DNA of 64,000 nt from contig JAJRPM010000004.1 of NCBI GenBank assembly GCA_024280775.1, positions 1 to 64,000 on the forward strand, read 5' to 3'. The notes beneath the pieces are model-generated. The model saw only the letters and a program-made list of their open reading frames with translations. It did no database searches and was not told the DNA's origin. Position numbers and translations under genes: made by a program. This DNA comes from Candidatus Zixiibacteriota bacterium. GTDB lineage: Bacteria; Zixibacteria; MSB-5A5; GN15; JACZUZ01. Of this stretch, positions 1 to 10,358 are shown one piece after another. Positions within the stretch are counted from its first letter, which is position 1. Every line of letters begins with the position of its first letter.

Positions 1-1009
<1,009 letters not shown>

Positions 1010-1237
1010 ATTTTAGCTATTATACTATTTTTACTTACTTTGTAAGTAGATTGCTTGCCAGTAATCTCCGAAAGACTAGCCTCCGAAGATACTACTAGCA
1101 AAGCATAACTCTTTAGAAATTGTGGATTCGACCTCTAGTGTTCTTGCTATCTCATGCTTGAACACCGAGTCGATCCCGCAACATACAAACGATTTGCGTT
1201 ACTAATTCGGGCCCCTTATTTGGGGCTCGCTATTGAG

Positions 1238-1250
1238 TTGTCAAAGATCG
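1238..1250 (-). promoter_or_regulatory. boxA-like antitermination element in the rRNA leader
   Basis: On the minus strand the leader contains CGATCTTTGACAA, close to the bacterial rRNA boxA consensus (TGYTCTTTRACAA). It lies about 230 nt upstream of the 16S 5' end, where NusB/S10-dependent antitermination sites usually sit. A short hairpin (gcccc/ggggc arms, 1210-1225) follows just downstream in the transcript. Confidence 0.6.
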
Positions 1251-1303
1251 CACAAAAATGCCCTCAACCGAAATCCTGTTACCGGATTACGGCCAGGCAA
1301 AAC

Positions 1304-1359
1304 CCGCTAAGACTTGATTAGCGGACGGCCATTATACCGCCCCCTTGAGTAAGTGTCAA
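1304..1359 (-). promoter_or_regulatory. rRNA operon sigma70 promoter with 5' leader hairpin
   Basis: The minus strand shows a perfect -35 TTGACA (1354-1359), a 17-nt spacer and a perfect -10 TATAAT (1331-1336). The predicted start is near 1324, giving a leader of roughly 315 nt before the 16S gene. The sequence upstream of -35 (about 1360-1400) is A/T-rich, like an UP element. A 7-bp hairpin (1304-1324, CCGCTAA/TTAGCGG) lies at the expected transcript 5' end. A double-consensus promoter fits the high expression of rRNA. Confidence 0.85.
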
Positions 1360-1705
1360 GCATGTGTTTGCGTTTTATTGAGTTTTTTTCAATTATTTTT
1401 ACTAAGGGGAAAAATCTGCCGTTCGCTCGCCCATTTGCCTATGGGACAACAGGATAACTTAGGGCTCAAGTCGAGCCTTTTGGGCTTTCGGATCGCCCTT
1501 GGACTATTTGGTGAGCGTTGATTGAATTAGGTGTCCGAATATATCTAGCAGGCCCTTGGAGAATGTGACGCCTGCAGAGCTTGGACGCGGAGCACAACAC
1601 CTCTCAGCTAACTCGAAGAGCAACATTGCATTAACGTCATTGCTCGCTTACCAAACTAACCCGTCACTTCAGAGGCATGGCCGAGAAGGAAGATATTGTG
1701 CTAGA
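1360..1705. other. intergenic stretch upstream of the rRNA promoter
   Basis: Apart from the A/T-rich tract next to the rRNA promoter I see no gene, RNA or clear terminator here. It separates the rRNA operon from the end of the receiver gene on the same strand. Confidence 0.5.
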
Positions 1706-2134
1706 TTACTTCTTTTCTAAGGCTTTCAATTTAACCATTGTGCGCTGTAGCGCGTAGCGGATGTCATGGTTTTTGAAGGGTTTTACGATAAAATCCTCAG
1801 CTCCGGCTTCCATGGCCTGCTTACCGGTGAATTTCCCTGAAAAGCCAGTTATCAGGATGACTGGGATAAGAGGGTAATTGCATTTAATCTCCACCAATAA
1901 CTCCATGCCGTCCATATTGGGCATCATTATATCAGAGATGACAATATCGATTCTTGTGCCGCTGAGACGTTCAAGCGCCTCCACACCATCAGAGGCGGTC
2001 ACAACTCGGTATCCTTCGCGATCTAAGGTTCGTCTTAGTAAATTTCTTATGACACGTTCATCATCCACCACCAAGACTGTTTTACCTTGAAGAGATTCAA
2101 CGCCTACTGAGTGTCTGTCATAGCTATCTATCAT
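1706..2134 (-). CDS. single-domain response regulator (CheY-like receiver)
   Basis: The 142-aa product is essentially one receiver domain. It has the acidic pair in LVVDDE, the phospho-acceptor Asp in SDIMMPNMDG, the switch Thr in LITGFS and the conserved Lys in VKPF. There is no output domain, so it should act by protein contact after phosphorylation by a histidine kinase. No kinase is encoded nearby. I placed the start at the internal Met of MIDSYDRH. The frame stays open 24 codons further up (to 2206), but that extension looks non-coding and neither start has a strong ribosome-binding site. It resembles the receiver at 52930-53334, which shares the KPFKN ending, so the two are probably paralogues. 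Confidence 0.9.
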   Translation of the reverse strand: MIDSYDRHSVGVESLQGKTVLVVDDERVIRNLLRRTLDREGYRVVTASDGVEALERLSGTRIDIVISDIMMPNMDGMELLVEIKCNYPLIPVILITGFSGKFTGKQAMEAGAEDFIVKPFKNHDIRYALQRTMVKLKALEKK

Positions 2135-2468
2135 CGAGTGTGTCACTTTGCGTGTGGAGAAGCGCTGATTGCCATAAATCAGGCACAAGCATCTATTGTG
2201 TCTCATGGCCTATGCGCTAATGCGCTTTCTATCCATGTTCTCGGCGTTGATATACGCCTCTTGACAATAAAACGAATATCAGAAAATGTATCTTGAGTCG
2301 AGTTTCAGAGTTGGAGTAATGTTTTGATGCGGAACTGTGAAACTGCGACAGTGAGTTTCAAAACTATACACGCGCCTCGTAGTGAAAGCTTTTACCCACA
2401 TTTTCTCTTGGGTCGGTTGCGTATGTTCTTACCAGCCACGGCAAGTCTACACAATCAGCCACACAACC
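2135..2468. other. intergenic stretch with no assigned content
   Basis: It lies between the receiver gene and tRNA-Thr. It presumably holds the receiver promoter, but I could not pick out convincing hexamers. Short open frames here look random. Confidence 0.4.
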
Positions 2469-2541
<73 letters not shown>

Positions 2542-2686
2542 GAGATTAGTATTCTGGAGAAGTGATTCTATTGCCGAAAGCGGTGAGATTTCTTGCCTCA
2601 GAGCATTGACGCTTCAAGCATTTTCTGAAATCGCACATTGCTAATTCGCATGCTAATAGTAGTTGTGATTGAAGAGTCTAAAAAAA

Positions 2687-2759
<73 letters not shown>

Positions 2760-2995
2760 GAGAGTTGAATGGTACTTCCAAGTTTTGTTTCGCCTTCAAG
2801 CGCTTCGGTGTTAATAGAAAAACTGAATTGCGCCAAGGCTGACTATCGGCGGTCAAAGTTTGGAGCAAGTTCATCAGGCTCAGAGCTTACCGCAGATAAG
2901 CGGCAGGCAATGTACTCTTTAGATGGCGATATTGTCAATACGAATTCTCGCCAAAGATAGCCTGAAAATGATAAATGTTATAGTCCAAGTTAGTT

Positions 2996-3391
2996 TCAAG
3001 CTGGCTGTCTTCTTTGCCTGTTGTTTCCCGGCTTGGATTGAACCAGCAAGGCTATCATTGTAGCCGAACCAAGCGCGACAATTATGGCCGTAGGCAGAGC
3101 CATCTCCTCGGCGGGGCCGGAAATGGCTTTGTAGACCGAGTATACAATCCATAGCGAGTATAGGGTCAACAAGCCGGTCCTCCCCCATGGGCGATTAGTT
3201 TTGAAAGCCACATTGGTTACCAGGTGCAAGATTCCATATGACGCAAAAAAGCCGTAGGCTACAATATGTTCATAGTTGGAATCAAGGACAGATAGAACAA
3301 TCAGGACGAACATGATTAGGATAAACATTAGCGAAACCAGTAAGCCGCCTATCCATATCAATCGCTTTGTTCCAGTAAGTTGTTGTGTCAT
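2996..3391 (-). CDS. small multi-pass membrane protein, unknown function
   Basis: The 131-aa product starts MTQQLTGTKR and has about four hydrophobic segments, a NRPWGRTG loop and a short basic tail (PGNNRQRRQPA). This looks like a small integral inner-membrane protein. The frame is open a further 41 codons upstream (to 3514), but that part is polar and unlike the rest, and AAGG sits about 7 nt before the chosen ATG. I recognise no family. It lies 132 bp downstream of the ROK kinase gene on the same strand and could be co-transcribed. Confidence 0.7.
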   Translation of the reverse strand: MTQQLTGTKRLIWIGGLLVSLMFILIMFVLIVLSVLDSNYEHIVAYGFFASYGILHLVTNVAFKTNRPWGRTGLLTLYSLWIVYSVYKAISGPAEEMALPTAIIVALGSATMIALLVQSKPGNNRQRRQPA

Positions 3392-3523
3392 CAGGTAGCC
3401 TTGTTTCTGTTTTCTATTGTTGTGTTTGTTATCGACTAGTTGTTGAGACTCATCACTTGATAGGTCATTCAGTAATGAACCATCATTACAAGGGCAAATC
3501 AATTCCAAAATCAAGATAACAAA

Positions 3524-4633
3524 TCATTTGTGTTTCGACTTGCTCTGTAGTAATTCTTTCCAGAACGGTTCCTTCCCAAGCAGGGCGGCTCCCAGTAATC
3601 CGGCGCTATTGCCCAGCTCGGCTCGGCGGACACTTAGATTCTCACTGGCCGAGGATAAGGCTGTTTGCTTGATTTCTGCGGCAACCCAATCCACTATTTC
3701 GGGGATGGCGTCGGTGACGCCTCCACCTATTATTACCATTTCGGGGTTAAGAAGATTCACAAAACCCGCCAGGGCTTTCCCTAGTATCTCGCCGGTCTCT
3801 TGCAGGGATTCGATTGCCAGGCTATCACCTTGATGATAGGCCTCAAATATCTGCCGCGCGGACAGCGAATCCAGGCTTGCTCCGTCTAGTATCTCTGCAA
3901 ATACTTTGCTCACTCCGGCGTTTTCCAGTTTGCTCTTGGCTCTGCGCTCGATGGCGCGGGCTGAAGTGAGGTTCTCTAATGTGCCACTAAGCGTTTTTTT
4001 GTGCGATGAATTTGAAGGACTTGAGGCTGTCAATGAATCATCTACATCAATTATTGTGTGCCCTATTTCTCCGGCGGACTGGCCATGTCCGCGCCAGAGT
4101 TGGTTGTTGATGATTATTGCTCCGCCTATGCCGGTGCCAACTGTTATCGACAAGGTTGAACTAACATCCCGTCCGGCCCCCAAGCGGAATTCAGCGAGGG
4201 CCATCCCGCGAGCATCGTTTTCTACCAGTACCGGAATATCGAGACGTGATTCGAGAGTTCGTGAAATTTCGGCCCCTACCCAATCGGGGATATTCGGACT
4301 ACCAGCTATGATTGTGCCGGTTCCAGCATCGACGGCTCCGGGAGCTACAATACCGATGTAGGGCGCTGTGAAGCCGCGCTGAAGAGTTTCTTTGACTAGA
4401 GACTCTCCTATATCACCCAATTGCCTAAGTAGCGCGTCGCGGCCTTCTTTCGAGTCTGTGGGGGCCTGTGATTGGTATTCGATTTCTCCTGAATCTGTGA
4501 CACGGCCGAATTTGATACTGGTTCCCCCCAAATCGATTCCGAGGTATCTGACACTTGAGTCTATTGGTTCGGCGCTTGTGTTTTGTGCGTTCATTGTTCG
4601 AACATAGGGAAATTGTTTGTCGATGGCTATCAT
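3524..4633 (-). CDS. ROK-family sugar kinase (glucokinase-like), zinc motif absent
   Basis: The 369-aa product has the ROK/ASKHA layout: an ATP phosphate-binding loop LGIDLGGTSIKFG (about 31-43), the catalytic Asp in LVENDARG (about D140), the second phosphate loop TVGTGIGG (165-171) and the GEIGH motif (188-192). Such enzymes phosphorylate glucose, N-acetylmannosamine or related hexoses in the cytoplasm. ROK kinases normally carry CxCGxxGCxE after GEIGH. Here the equivalent stretch (about 198-221) is rich in Ser and Asn and contains no Cys, although the terminal LE is kept. Substrate cannot be named. Start is uncertain: Met14 (MNAQNTS) is an alternative to Met1, and neither has a strong ribosome-binding site. 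Confidence 0.88.
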   Translation of the reverse strand: MIAIDKQFPYVRTMNAQNTSAEPIDSSVRYLGIDLGGTSIKFGRVTDSGEIEYQSQAPTDSKEGRDALLRQLGDIGESLVKETLQRGFTAPYIGIVAPGAVDAGTGTIIAGSPNIPDWVGAEISRTLESRLDIPVLVENDARGMALAEFRLGAGRDVSSTLSITVGTGIGGAIIINNQLWRGHGQSAGEIGHTIIDVDDSLTASSPSNSSHKKTLSGTLENLTSARAIERRAKSKLENAGVSKVFAEILDGASLDSLSARQIFEAYHQGDSLAIESLQETGEILGKALAGFVNLLNPEMVIIGGGVTDAIPEIVDWVAAEIKQTALSSASENLSVRRAELGNSAGLLGAALLGKEPFWKELLQSKSKHK

Positions 4634-4660
4634 GATTTACGTTCTAAACGCTACGGGTAC

Positions 4661-4694
4661 AAAAAAGCCCCGACCTGAAAACCAGGTCGGGGCT
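4661..4694 (-). terminator. intrinsic terminator of the outer-membrane barrel gene
   Basis: A 12-bp G+C-rich stem (arms 4666-4677 and 4683-4694) with a 5-nt loop is followed on the minus strand by six T. It lies 51 nt beyond the stop codon of the gene at 4745-5980 and isolates that gene from the ROK kinase downstream. Confidence 0.92.
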
Positions 4695-4744
4695 GTGAAA
4701 GCTTACTAATCACCGCTAGAATCAGCGGCTTGCAGATTCATTGC

Positions 4745-5980
4745 TTAGAAATGCATAGTTCCAGCAAGAGTCATGAACATGTTGTTGGTATTATCACCAG
4801 AGATAAAGTCCGGACCATTAATTGCAAATCTTGGATCAACATAAGCGTCAATCTCAAGATCTCCGAAATGGAGACCGAAACCCAGGAAGGTCTCGTTGTT
4901 ATGATCAGTCATTTTTCTCTTGCCTGTTGATGAAGTGTTATCTTCGATAGTTCCAATTCTACGATAGTTGCTTGCGCCCATACGTAGGTCAAACCAAGGA
5001 AGAACTTCAGCATCAAAACCAATTGTGTAACTTGGTGGGAAGCTGGCATTCTTAGTGGTCCGGTCTTGATTCAAAGTTCCATCACCATTGGAATCGCGTT
5101 GGTCAGTTGCGTTTGAATATTCAAACATTACATCAAGAACTGCAAGAACTTTTGAAGAGGGTGTAAAATTCAATCCCCATCCGAAGTTAGCGGTTGTCGT
5201 TTTCTCTTCAAAAGTGGCTGGGGCATTTGGAGCTACTGTATTCGGATTAGTCCATGCAAGCTTATCGAAGCCTACCATTCCATGTGCAACCCATGTAACT
5301 TTAGAGTTGATAGGGAACCAACGACGACCCTCGACTCCAAGATGCAAGCTACCATCAGGCTCAGTAAGTTGGGTCACAAGACCAGCTCCGTCAATGCTCT
5401 CATCAGTGAATGTCGTGGTACCAAAATTAAAAGCCCAGTCCCAAGCGCCGCCACCAGTCGAAAGACCAAGAGTCACTCCAATAGAAGTTAGTCCAACTCG
5501 GAAACCATTGTTGCCTTCAATCTCTCTGTTGCTATTGAAGCTATAAATGTGTACGCCGAATGGGTTACCGCCAAGATTGCGGCCATAAAAAGCGTTAAAT
5601 TGATGATTATTCAACAGGCCCGCATTATTGTAGAACGGTGCGTCACTATCCGAAGAACTGAAAGGTGTGTAAGTTTGAGCGTTGTCCACATATACACCTA
5701 TGACGAATGGATTGTTACCTTCGTTGAACTGGTAATGCGCTCCAAAGCGACTAAATGTGCGTGAGGTGTTTTCGTCAAAGACTCCTTCAGCCTGGTTTGG
5801 ATACTGATTGATCGTCTGCGGGAAAAGCCAAATATTGCTCTGGCTCTTTGTGATCATGTTGACCGACTCACCACCCATGGTGTAAGGTCTGACTTCAAAT
5901 CTGGCATTAGACATATTTGCGCTGGCTATTGAGGCCAAAAGCAATGTCAATGCTGCTGTAGTCGTTAATAAACGTTTCAT
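4745..5980 (-). CDS. outer-membrane beta-barrel (porin-like) protein
   Basis: The 411-aa product begins with a signal peptide (MKRLLTTTAALTLLL...SANMS, cleavage near residue 21). It continues as alternating polar/aromatic strands and ends in MTLAGTMHF, whose terminal Phe suits recognition by the BAM machinery. I see no plug or OmpA-like peptidoglycan-binding domain. The start is supported by AAGGGAATTCG just upstream. It is a single-gene unit with its own terminator. A general porin or a lineage-specific barrel are both possible; the substrate is unknown. Confidence 0.8.
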   Translation of the reverse strand: MKRLLTTTAALTLLLASIASANMSNARFEVRPYTMGGESVNMITKSQSNIWLFPQTINQYPNQAEGVFDENTSRTFSRFGAHYQFNEGNNPFVIGVYVDNAQTYTPFSSSDSDAPFYNNAGLLNNHQFNAFYGRNLGGNPFGVHIYSFNSNREIEGNNGFRVGLTSIGVTLGLSTGGGAWDWAFNFGTTTFTDESIDGAGLVTQLTEPDGSLHLGVEGRRWFPINSKVTWVAHGMVGFDKLAWTNPNTVAPNAPATFEEKTTTANFGWGLNFTPSSKVLAVLDVMFEYSNATDQRDSNGDGTLNQDRTTKNASFPPSYTIGFDAEVLPWFDLRMGASNYRRIGTIEDNTSSTGKRKMTDHNNETFLGFGLHFGDLEIDAYVDPRFAINGPDFISGDNTNNMFMTLAGTMHF

Positions 5981-6987
5981 CGAATTCCCTTATCTCTTGA
6001 ATTCCGTTGTTTGGTTGTTCGTTTTACTTTGTTTGTTTACTTTTTTATTCATTCTTAACTCTTCTATTATCTGCCTGTAACGCTACGATGGTTTGTCCTT
6101 GACTGGGTGCGTATATTCTTCAAAGCTGTTCGAACATCTATAATCATGTTTAACAAACAGGCCGCCACAACGGCGAATCGCGTACAGGAATATCATACTA
6201 GACTGAAAGTTGCAAGAAAAACTTTGTTATTTTTTACGTTTTTTTTCAGATACTTTTTTGAGTGTTTCTCGGAAAGAACCTGCTTGCCTCGGCTATGAAT
6301 CACCGAGACCTCTATTAACGCAAAGCTCTCTGATTAGTTCCGAGAATATTTCCTCATATAAAAACAAGGAGTTGTTCTAATATTATCGGGTGTTTCCAGC
6401 AATAAGGGAACACGCCCTGAACGGACTTTTCTCATAGAGAGATACTTTCCGCCGCTGTGTTTTTCATAGATGATTTTCTACGAATGCTTTCCTTCAGAGA
6501 TTCAACTTTCAAAAGGTGTTCTTAACTATTGTTTATGTGCTTTCCTCCTCTATCTCTTGGTTGAAACAAGACATCAATTTCAATTCGACGGAGAACATCA
6601 AGCAAAGGTTGCGATTTGTCAACAAGAAAATTGTAATTATTGGGCGCTTTTTTCCTACGAATCGCTCGCTGTCATCCCTTCGGGGATAACGGAAAGTTTT
6701 TCCCCGCCTTTTCCATAATATCTATATCAACTACGCCATCAATCCCGCATGTAACATGTTGTGTTATTACTAGTTGAGTTGAATTCAGCGACTCGAGGAC
6801 AATGCTTCATGAGATCTGAGTTTGCAAGACTACATCAGTCTCTTTATCAATGGGAAGTTTCAAATTATCCGAGTCGGATTTGTTAATACGAGAGCCACTT
6901 TTCAGGTAGGAGAGGACGTAACAGTCAAGAACTCCTAAGCGTCCGGGTATAATTCAGGCGGGATGAATTACAAATACTGATAACAAA
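5981..6987. other. A/T-rich intergenic kilobase, no gene assigned
   Basis: About 1 kb between the barrel gene and tRNA-His. It must hold the barrel promoter and possibly long untranslated leader sequence. The two small plus-strand frames in it (6107-6298 and 6470-6718) lack ribosome-binding sites and have implausible composition. I found no tmRNA, RNase P RNA, SRP RNA or riboswitch signature by eye. Confidence 0.4.
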
Positions 6988-7061
6988 TACTGGGGGACGG
7001 GTTTGAACCGTCGACCTCCGGATCCACAATCCGGCGCTCTAACCAGCTGAGCTACCCCAGC
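6988..7061 (-). tRNA. tRNA-His(GTG) without encoded G-1, with A73 and G1:U72
   Basis: Minus-strand cloverleaf with D-stem GCTC/GAGC, anticodon arm CCGGA-TTGTGGA-TCCGG (anticodon GTG) and T-arm GACGG-TTCAAAC-CCGTC. Counting back from U8-A9, the acceptor 5' strand is GCTGGGG and the 3' strand CCCCAGT, so the first pair is G1:U72. The discriminator is A and the base at -1 is C. Almost all bacterial tRNA-His genes encode G-1 opposite C73. The exception I know of is a group of Alphaproteobacteria with A73. CCA is not encoded. Confidence 0.95.
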
Positions 7062-7235
7062 GTATGCCATACCCAAATGCAGGCTTAGCATTCTCCTCTC
7101 TAGCACGGTATAGCGCACGGCGCTAGAATAAGGATGGGCATAGTAATTCGCTTTGCTGAGAGTGTCAAGCGACAGCGAAAAGACATCAGGCGTCGGCCCC
7201 TGAAAGGGTCAGCCGGGAATCGAATACTCTTTTCT

Positions 7236-10067
7236 TTAGATCCCTGTCGTACCGCAAACTGGCGCGGCGCCATCGCTGAATATTCTCGCAATCAGGAAGG
7301 TAACATCAGCTATATTCACCGAGTTATCTCCGGTGGCGTCTGCCTGGTCGGCGCAAATTGGCGCCGGTCCGGCATCGAAGATGCGGGTAATCAGAAATGT
7401 AACATCGGCGATATTAGTCGAATTGTCGTTGTTTGCATCTCCGGGAGTCAGACAACATCCCGCGCCGGTGCAAGCATCGAGTATTCCATCTGCATCAATA
7501 TCTAATTGCGATTGCGGTAGAAATACTAGTCCGGTCGGGGCGGTCATGTCCGCCTCGTTGCGAATGTAGTAGCGGTGATAGCGACCTTCGGGAACGTATT
7601 CCAGGATTCGCGGTGTTCCACCTGAACGCGAGACGAATACATTGCCGTTGCTTCCCAGAGCCAATCCCCAGGGATGCCCTATAGTTACCAAGTCACTGAA
7701 AGTCTTTACAAAGGCGCCGGTGGAGCCGTCGTATTGTAATAATTCATTGCCGTCATAGCTTGAGACTACATAGGCGCCGATTGACGGAACGAACACCAAG
7801 TCTCTTGGGCCAAAGAGGCCTCCGTCTCCGGCTGTTACGAAATCGCCCATCGAGGCGCCGGTTGCGCCGTTGTATTTCATTATTCTATTGTTGCCGCTAC
7901 TGGTTACCAGCAGATCGCCGGAATTATCAAATACCAGACCATAGGGCAGATTTAGCCCGCCGCCGCCCGAGGGCACAAAGTCTGAGATGAAGGCTCCGGT
8001 TGTGCGGTTGTATTTTCGTACGGCGCTGTTGTCTCTATCGGTTACATACATAAATCCGGCGCTATCGAAGGCTATTCCGGCGGGTTTTGCCAGAGGTCCA
8101 CCGGCTAAGACTAGCGGAGTTGTTGTCCCGGTAAGCGGGTCCATGCGGTAGACTTTGGCGCCGCTGGCGCCGGAGTTGGCTAGATATAGTTGCCTGTCCG
8201 GGCCTAAGGCTACATCGAAAGGTAGCAACACTCCACCGATGTCATCGACAGTTACCGGCCATCCGCTACGCGCATGGTATTCGCGAATTCCACCGACAAT
8301 ATCAGCGACGAACAAATTGTGCTGACGTTGCATGTCGACCCAGTCTGTGATGCCGTTTCCGTTACAGTCCTGGCATATATCGGGGATATTGTCACGGTCG
8401 AAGTCAGTCAGGGTTCCATCGGCGATTTCGATGAAGTCGGCTACGCCACTTCCATCGCAATCCGGCTCGCATACATCCGGGATGTTGTTGCCATTTACAT
8501 CGACAACACCCAGGACGGAGATTTCGTGTTCATCGGGAATGCCGTTGCCGTTGCAATCTGCTTCGCATTCATCGGGTATGCCGTTGGCGTTCACATCAGC
8601 GCTGAAAGAGCTGGCAATATCGGCAGGATCGAGGATTGAGTTGCCGTTACAGTCTTCACATTCGTCAGGGATTCCATTGCCGTTTACATCTACGCTGGTC
8701 ATATCGACATTAATGTCGATTGAATCATCTATTCCATTGTCATTGCAATCGAAGAAAACACAAGCGCCGATAGCTATGTCGTCTTGAATCGTCTGCTGGA
8801 CACGGTTGTGGAATCTTAGATCAATGTTGGTCATGTATCCGGTGTGGATGTGGCAATAGCTCAGGATGGTGCCGCCTGCTGGTGAGGGCACGCCATTACC
8901 GCAATCGTCGATTGTGGGGGTGTAGCTATCATGCGTGTGTCCTGAGCCGGAGTTGTGTCCCAGTTCATGGGAAATCACTGTTACATCCCAGTTATTGAGG
9001 CTACGGTTTTCAGTAGGGGTTGCGAATGCGCCGTTGAGATAGCCACTGATTGCGTAGGCATCAGTATTACAGGCCGAGGAGAAGAATGCGATTCCGCCAA
9101 AAGGCAAATCGCGGCGTCCTGAGAGCAGGTGGACATAGTTTAGTCCGGTCAGGTCTTCATTAGCGACCCACCAATTGCGCAGACTTCCTACGTCATCGGA
9201 TTGATATGGCTCACCACCGGATGACCAAAGCCTAACCCTGTCGATTTTGATGCGCATATCGACATCGCGTTCGTAGATTGCGCTTACCGCTCCGAATAGT
9301 TCTACTATATAGGCGGTGACTGCGGTTTCATCACCGGCAAAAATATCTACGAAGAGTGAATCGGCGTCGATAGCGATGTAGGCGGTTTTAACCCCTCTGT
9401 TAGTAAGATTGGTGGCTTCACTAACTGCGGCTAACTGGGCGGGAGCTGGTTTGTCCAATCCGCAGAACTCTATCCCCTCGGGAAGAGCGCCTTGAGTTAT
9501 GTTGTTAGAGCTGGTAATCAATGCCTCGGAGTTTGCAGTCTGTCCTGCGGTAGTAAGGAAATACTGCTGGCCATTGGCCAGAGTCACAATTCCGTTGCCT
9601 CTTCCCTCTCCAAGAGCCAGGAAGGCTCTTGACCCGGGTTGGCCTTCGATTTCGCCGCGTAGTAATGTTACCAGCGGAATCGGCAGGGCTCTTTCGCCTG
9701 ATGCATCGGCTACTACGAATCTTGTGCGCTCTGTCATTACAGAGAAACGTTTGAGTCTTAGCGGAAGAGTCTCACTGGAGTTTATGGGGAAATCGACACG
9801 CACTACTTGAGCATTCCTTGAAATCTTGCCAGTGGAGCTGACTTGGGTAAGCTTGCTTAACTCGGAGAAATCGAATCCTACTCGCACGCTTTTGGAATCA
9901 TCTGTCAGGCCGATGGATTTCAGAGGATGGATGTCTATTTCTGTGGGGAGCGCCCCTTTTTCTCCGGCTTTGATAGACGTTGATGTGACGAAGAAGCTGG
10001 CTACGAGTAGAAGTGTAGCTAGCCGTATGGAAAACGGTTTTGAAGAGTCCCTTACTTCCTGTTTCAT
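7236..10067 (-). CDS. secreted M12B-like zinc metalloprotease with EF-type and NHL repeats and dockerin-like tail
   Basis: The 943-aa product has a signal peptide (about 1-35) and a propeptide-like region. A reprolysin-type catalytic domain follows with HELGHNSGSGH (H367, E368, H371, H377), the HExxHxxGxxH zinc site. A run of short acidic repeats of the NGNGIPDECE type (about 440-560) should bind calcium. An NHL-type beta-propeller (about 570-850) follows, with repeats such as GFMYVTDRDNSAVRKYN. Residues 873-943 are the Cys-flanked double dockerin-like module seen throughout this window. AGGGG precedes the ATG. It probably cleaves extracellular protein while tethered to the surface; substrate unknown. 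Confidence 0.9.
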   Translation of the reverse strand: MKQEVRDSSKPFSIRLATLLLVASFFVTSTSIKAGEKGALPTEIDIHPLKSIGLTDDSKSVRVGFDFSELSKLTQVSSTGKISRNAQVVRVDFPINSSETLPLRLKRFSVMTERTRFVVADASGERALPIPLVTLLRGEIEGQPGSRAFLALGEGRGNGIVTLANGQQYFLTTAGQTANSEALITSSNNITQGALPEGIEFCGLDKPAPAQLAAVSEATNLTNRGVKTAYIAIDADSLFVDIFAGDETAVTAYIVELFGAVSAIYERDVDMRIKIDRVRLWSSGGEPYQSDDVGSLRNWWVANEDLTGLNYVHLLSGRRDLPFGGIAFFSSACNTDAYAISGYLNGAFATPTENRSLNNWDVTVISHELGHNSGSGHTHDSYTPTIDDCGNGVPSPAGGTILSYCHIHTGYMTNIDLRFHNRVQQTIQDDIAIGACVFFDCNDNGIDDSIDINVDMTSVDVNGNGIPDECEDCNGNSILDPADIASSFSADVNANGIPDECEADCNGNGIPDEHEISVLGVVDVNGNNIPDVCEPDCDGSGVADFIEIADGTLTDFDRDNIPDICQDCNGNGITDWVDMQRQHNLFVADIVGGIREYHARSGWPVTVDDIGGVLLPFDVALGPDRQLYLANSGASGAKVYRMDPLTGTTTPLVLAGGPLAKPAGIAFDSAGFMYVTDRDNSAVRKYNRTTGAFISDFVPSGGGGLNLPYGLVFDNSGDLLVTSSGNNRIMKYNGATGASMGDFVTAGDGGLFGPRDLVFVPSIGAYVVSSYDGNELLQYDGSTGAFVKTFSDLVTIGHPWGLALGSNGNVFVSRSGGTPRILEYVPEGRYHRYYIRNEADMTAPTGLVFLPQSQLDIDADGILDACTGAGCCLTPGDANNDNSTNIADVTFLITRIFDAGPAPICADQADATGDNSVNIADVTFLIARIFSDGAAPVCGTTGI

Positions 10068-10358
10068 TACTTTCCCCTGTATGTTGCCTGTGTATTGTTT
10101 GAAAACTGAGACACTAATCCAAGCTCATTTGAGTGTGAATCATCACTATATGCGAAGCGGTTACTCGAAAGCGCCTCTCCAAACCGCAGATAGGGCTTTT
10201 GGCAAAGTTTTGAATCGATGCCTTATCGATGTATTGCTAAGAACGTGTAATGCAATGAGGTACATTGCCGACTCTTACGTCTAATTCATAGACGAAATCT
10301 AGCAGGACAATGCTGAGCTAAGTATAACTAATGCTACAGAATGAGCAAGGTAATTCGA

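Noticed and set aside
6107-6718. Two small plus-strand frames in the A/T-rich kilobase
   Set aside because: No ribosome-binding site, Phe/Cys-rich random-looking products, no neighbour context.
5981-6987. tmRNA, RNase P RNA, SRP RNA or riboswitch in the long gaps
   Set aside because: None of the conserved core sequences I know for these was seen; a covariance-model search would be needed to exclude them.
8274-8787. Plus-strand frames opposite the metalloprotease calcium repeats
   Set aside because: Antisense shadows of acidic repeats (GAT/GGC codons read as ATC/GCC), with no start signals.
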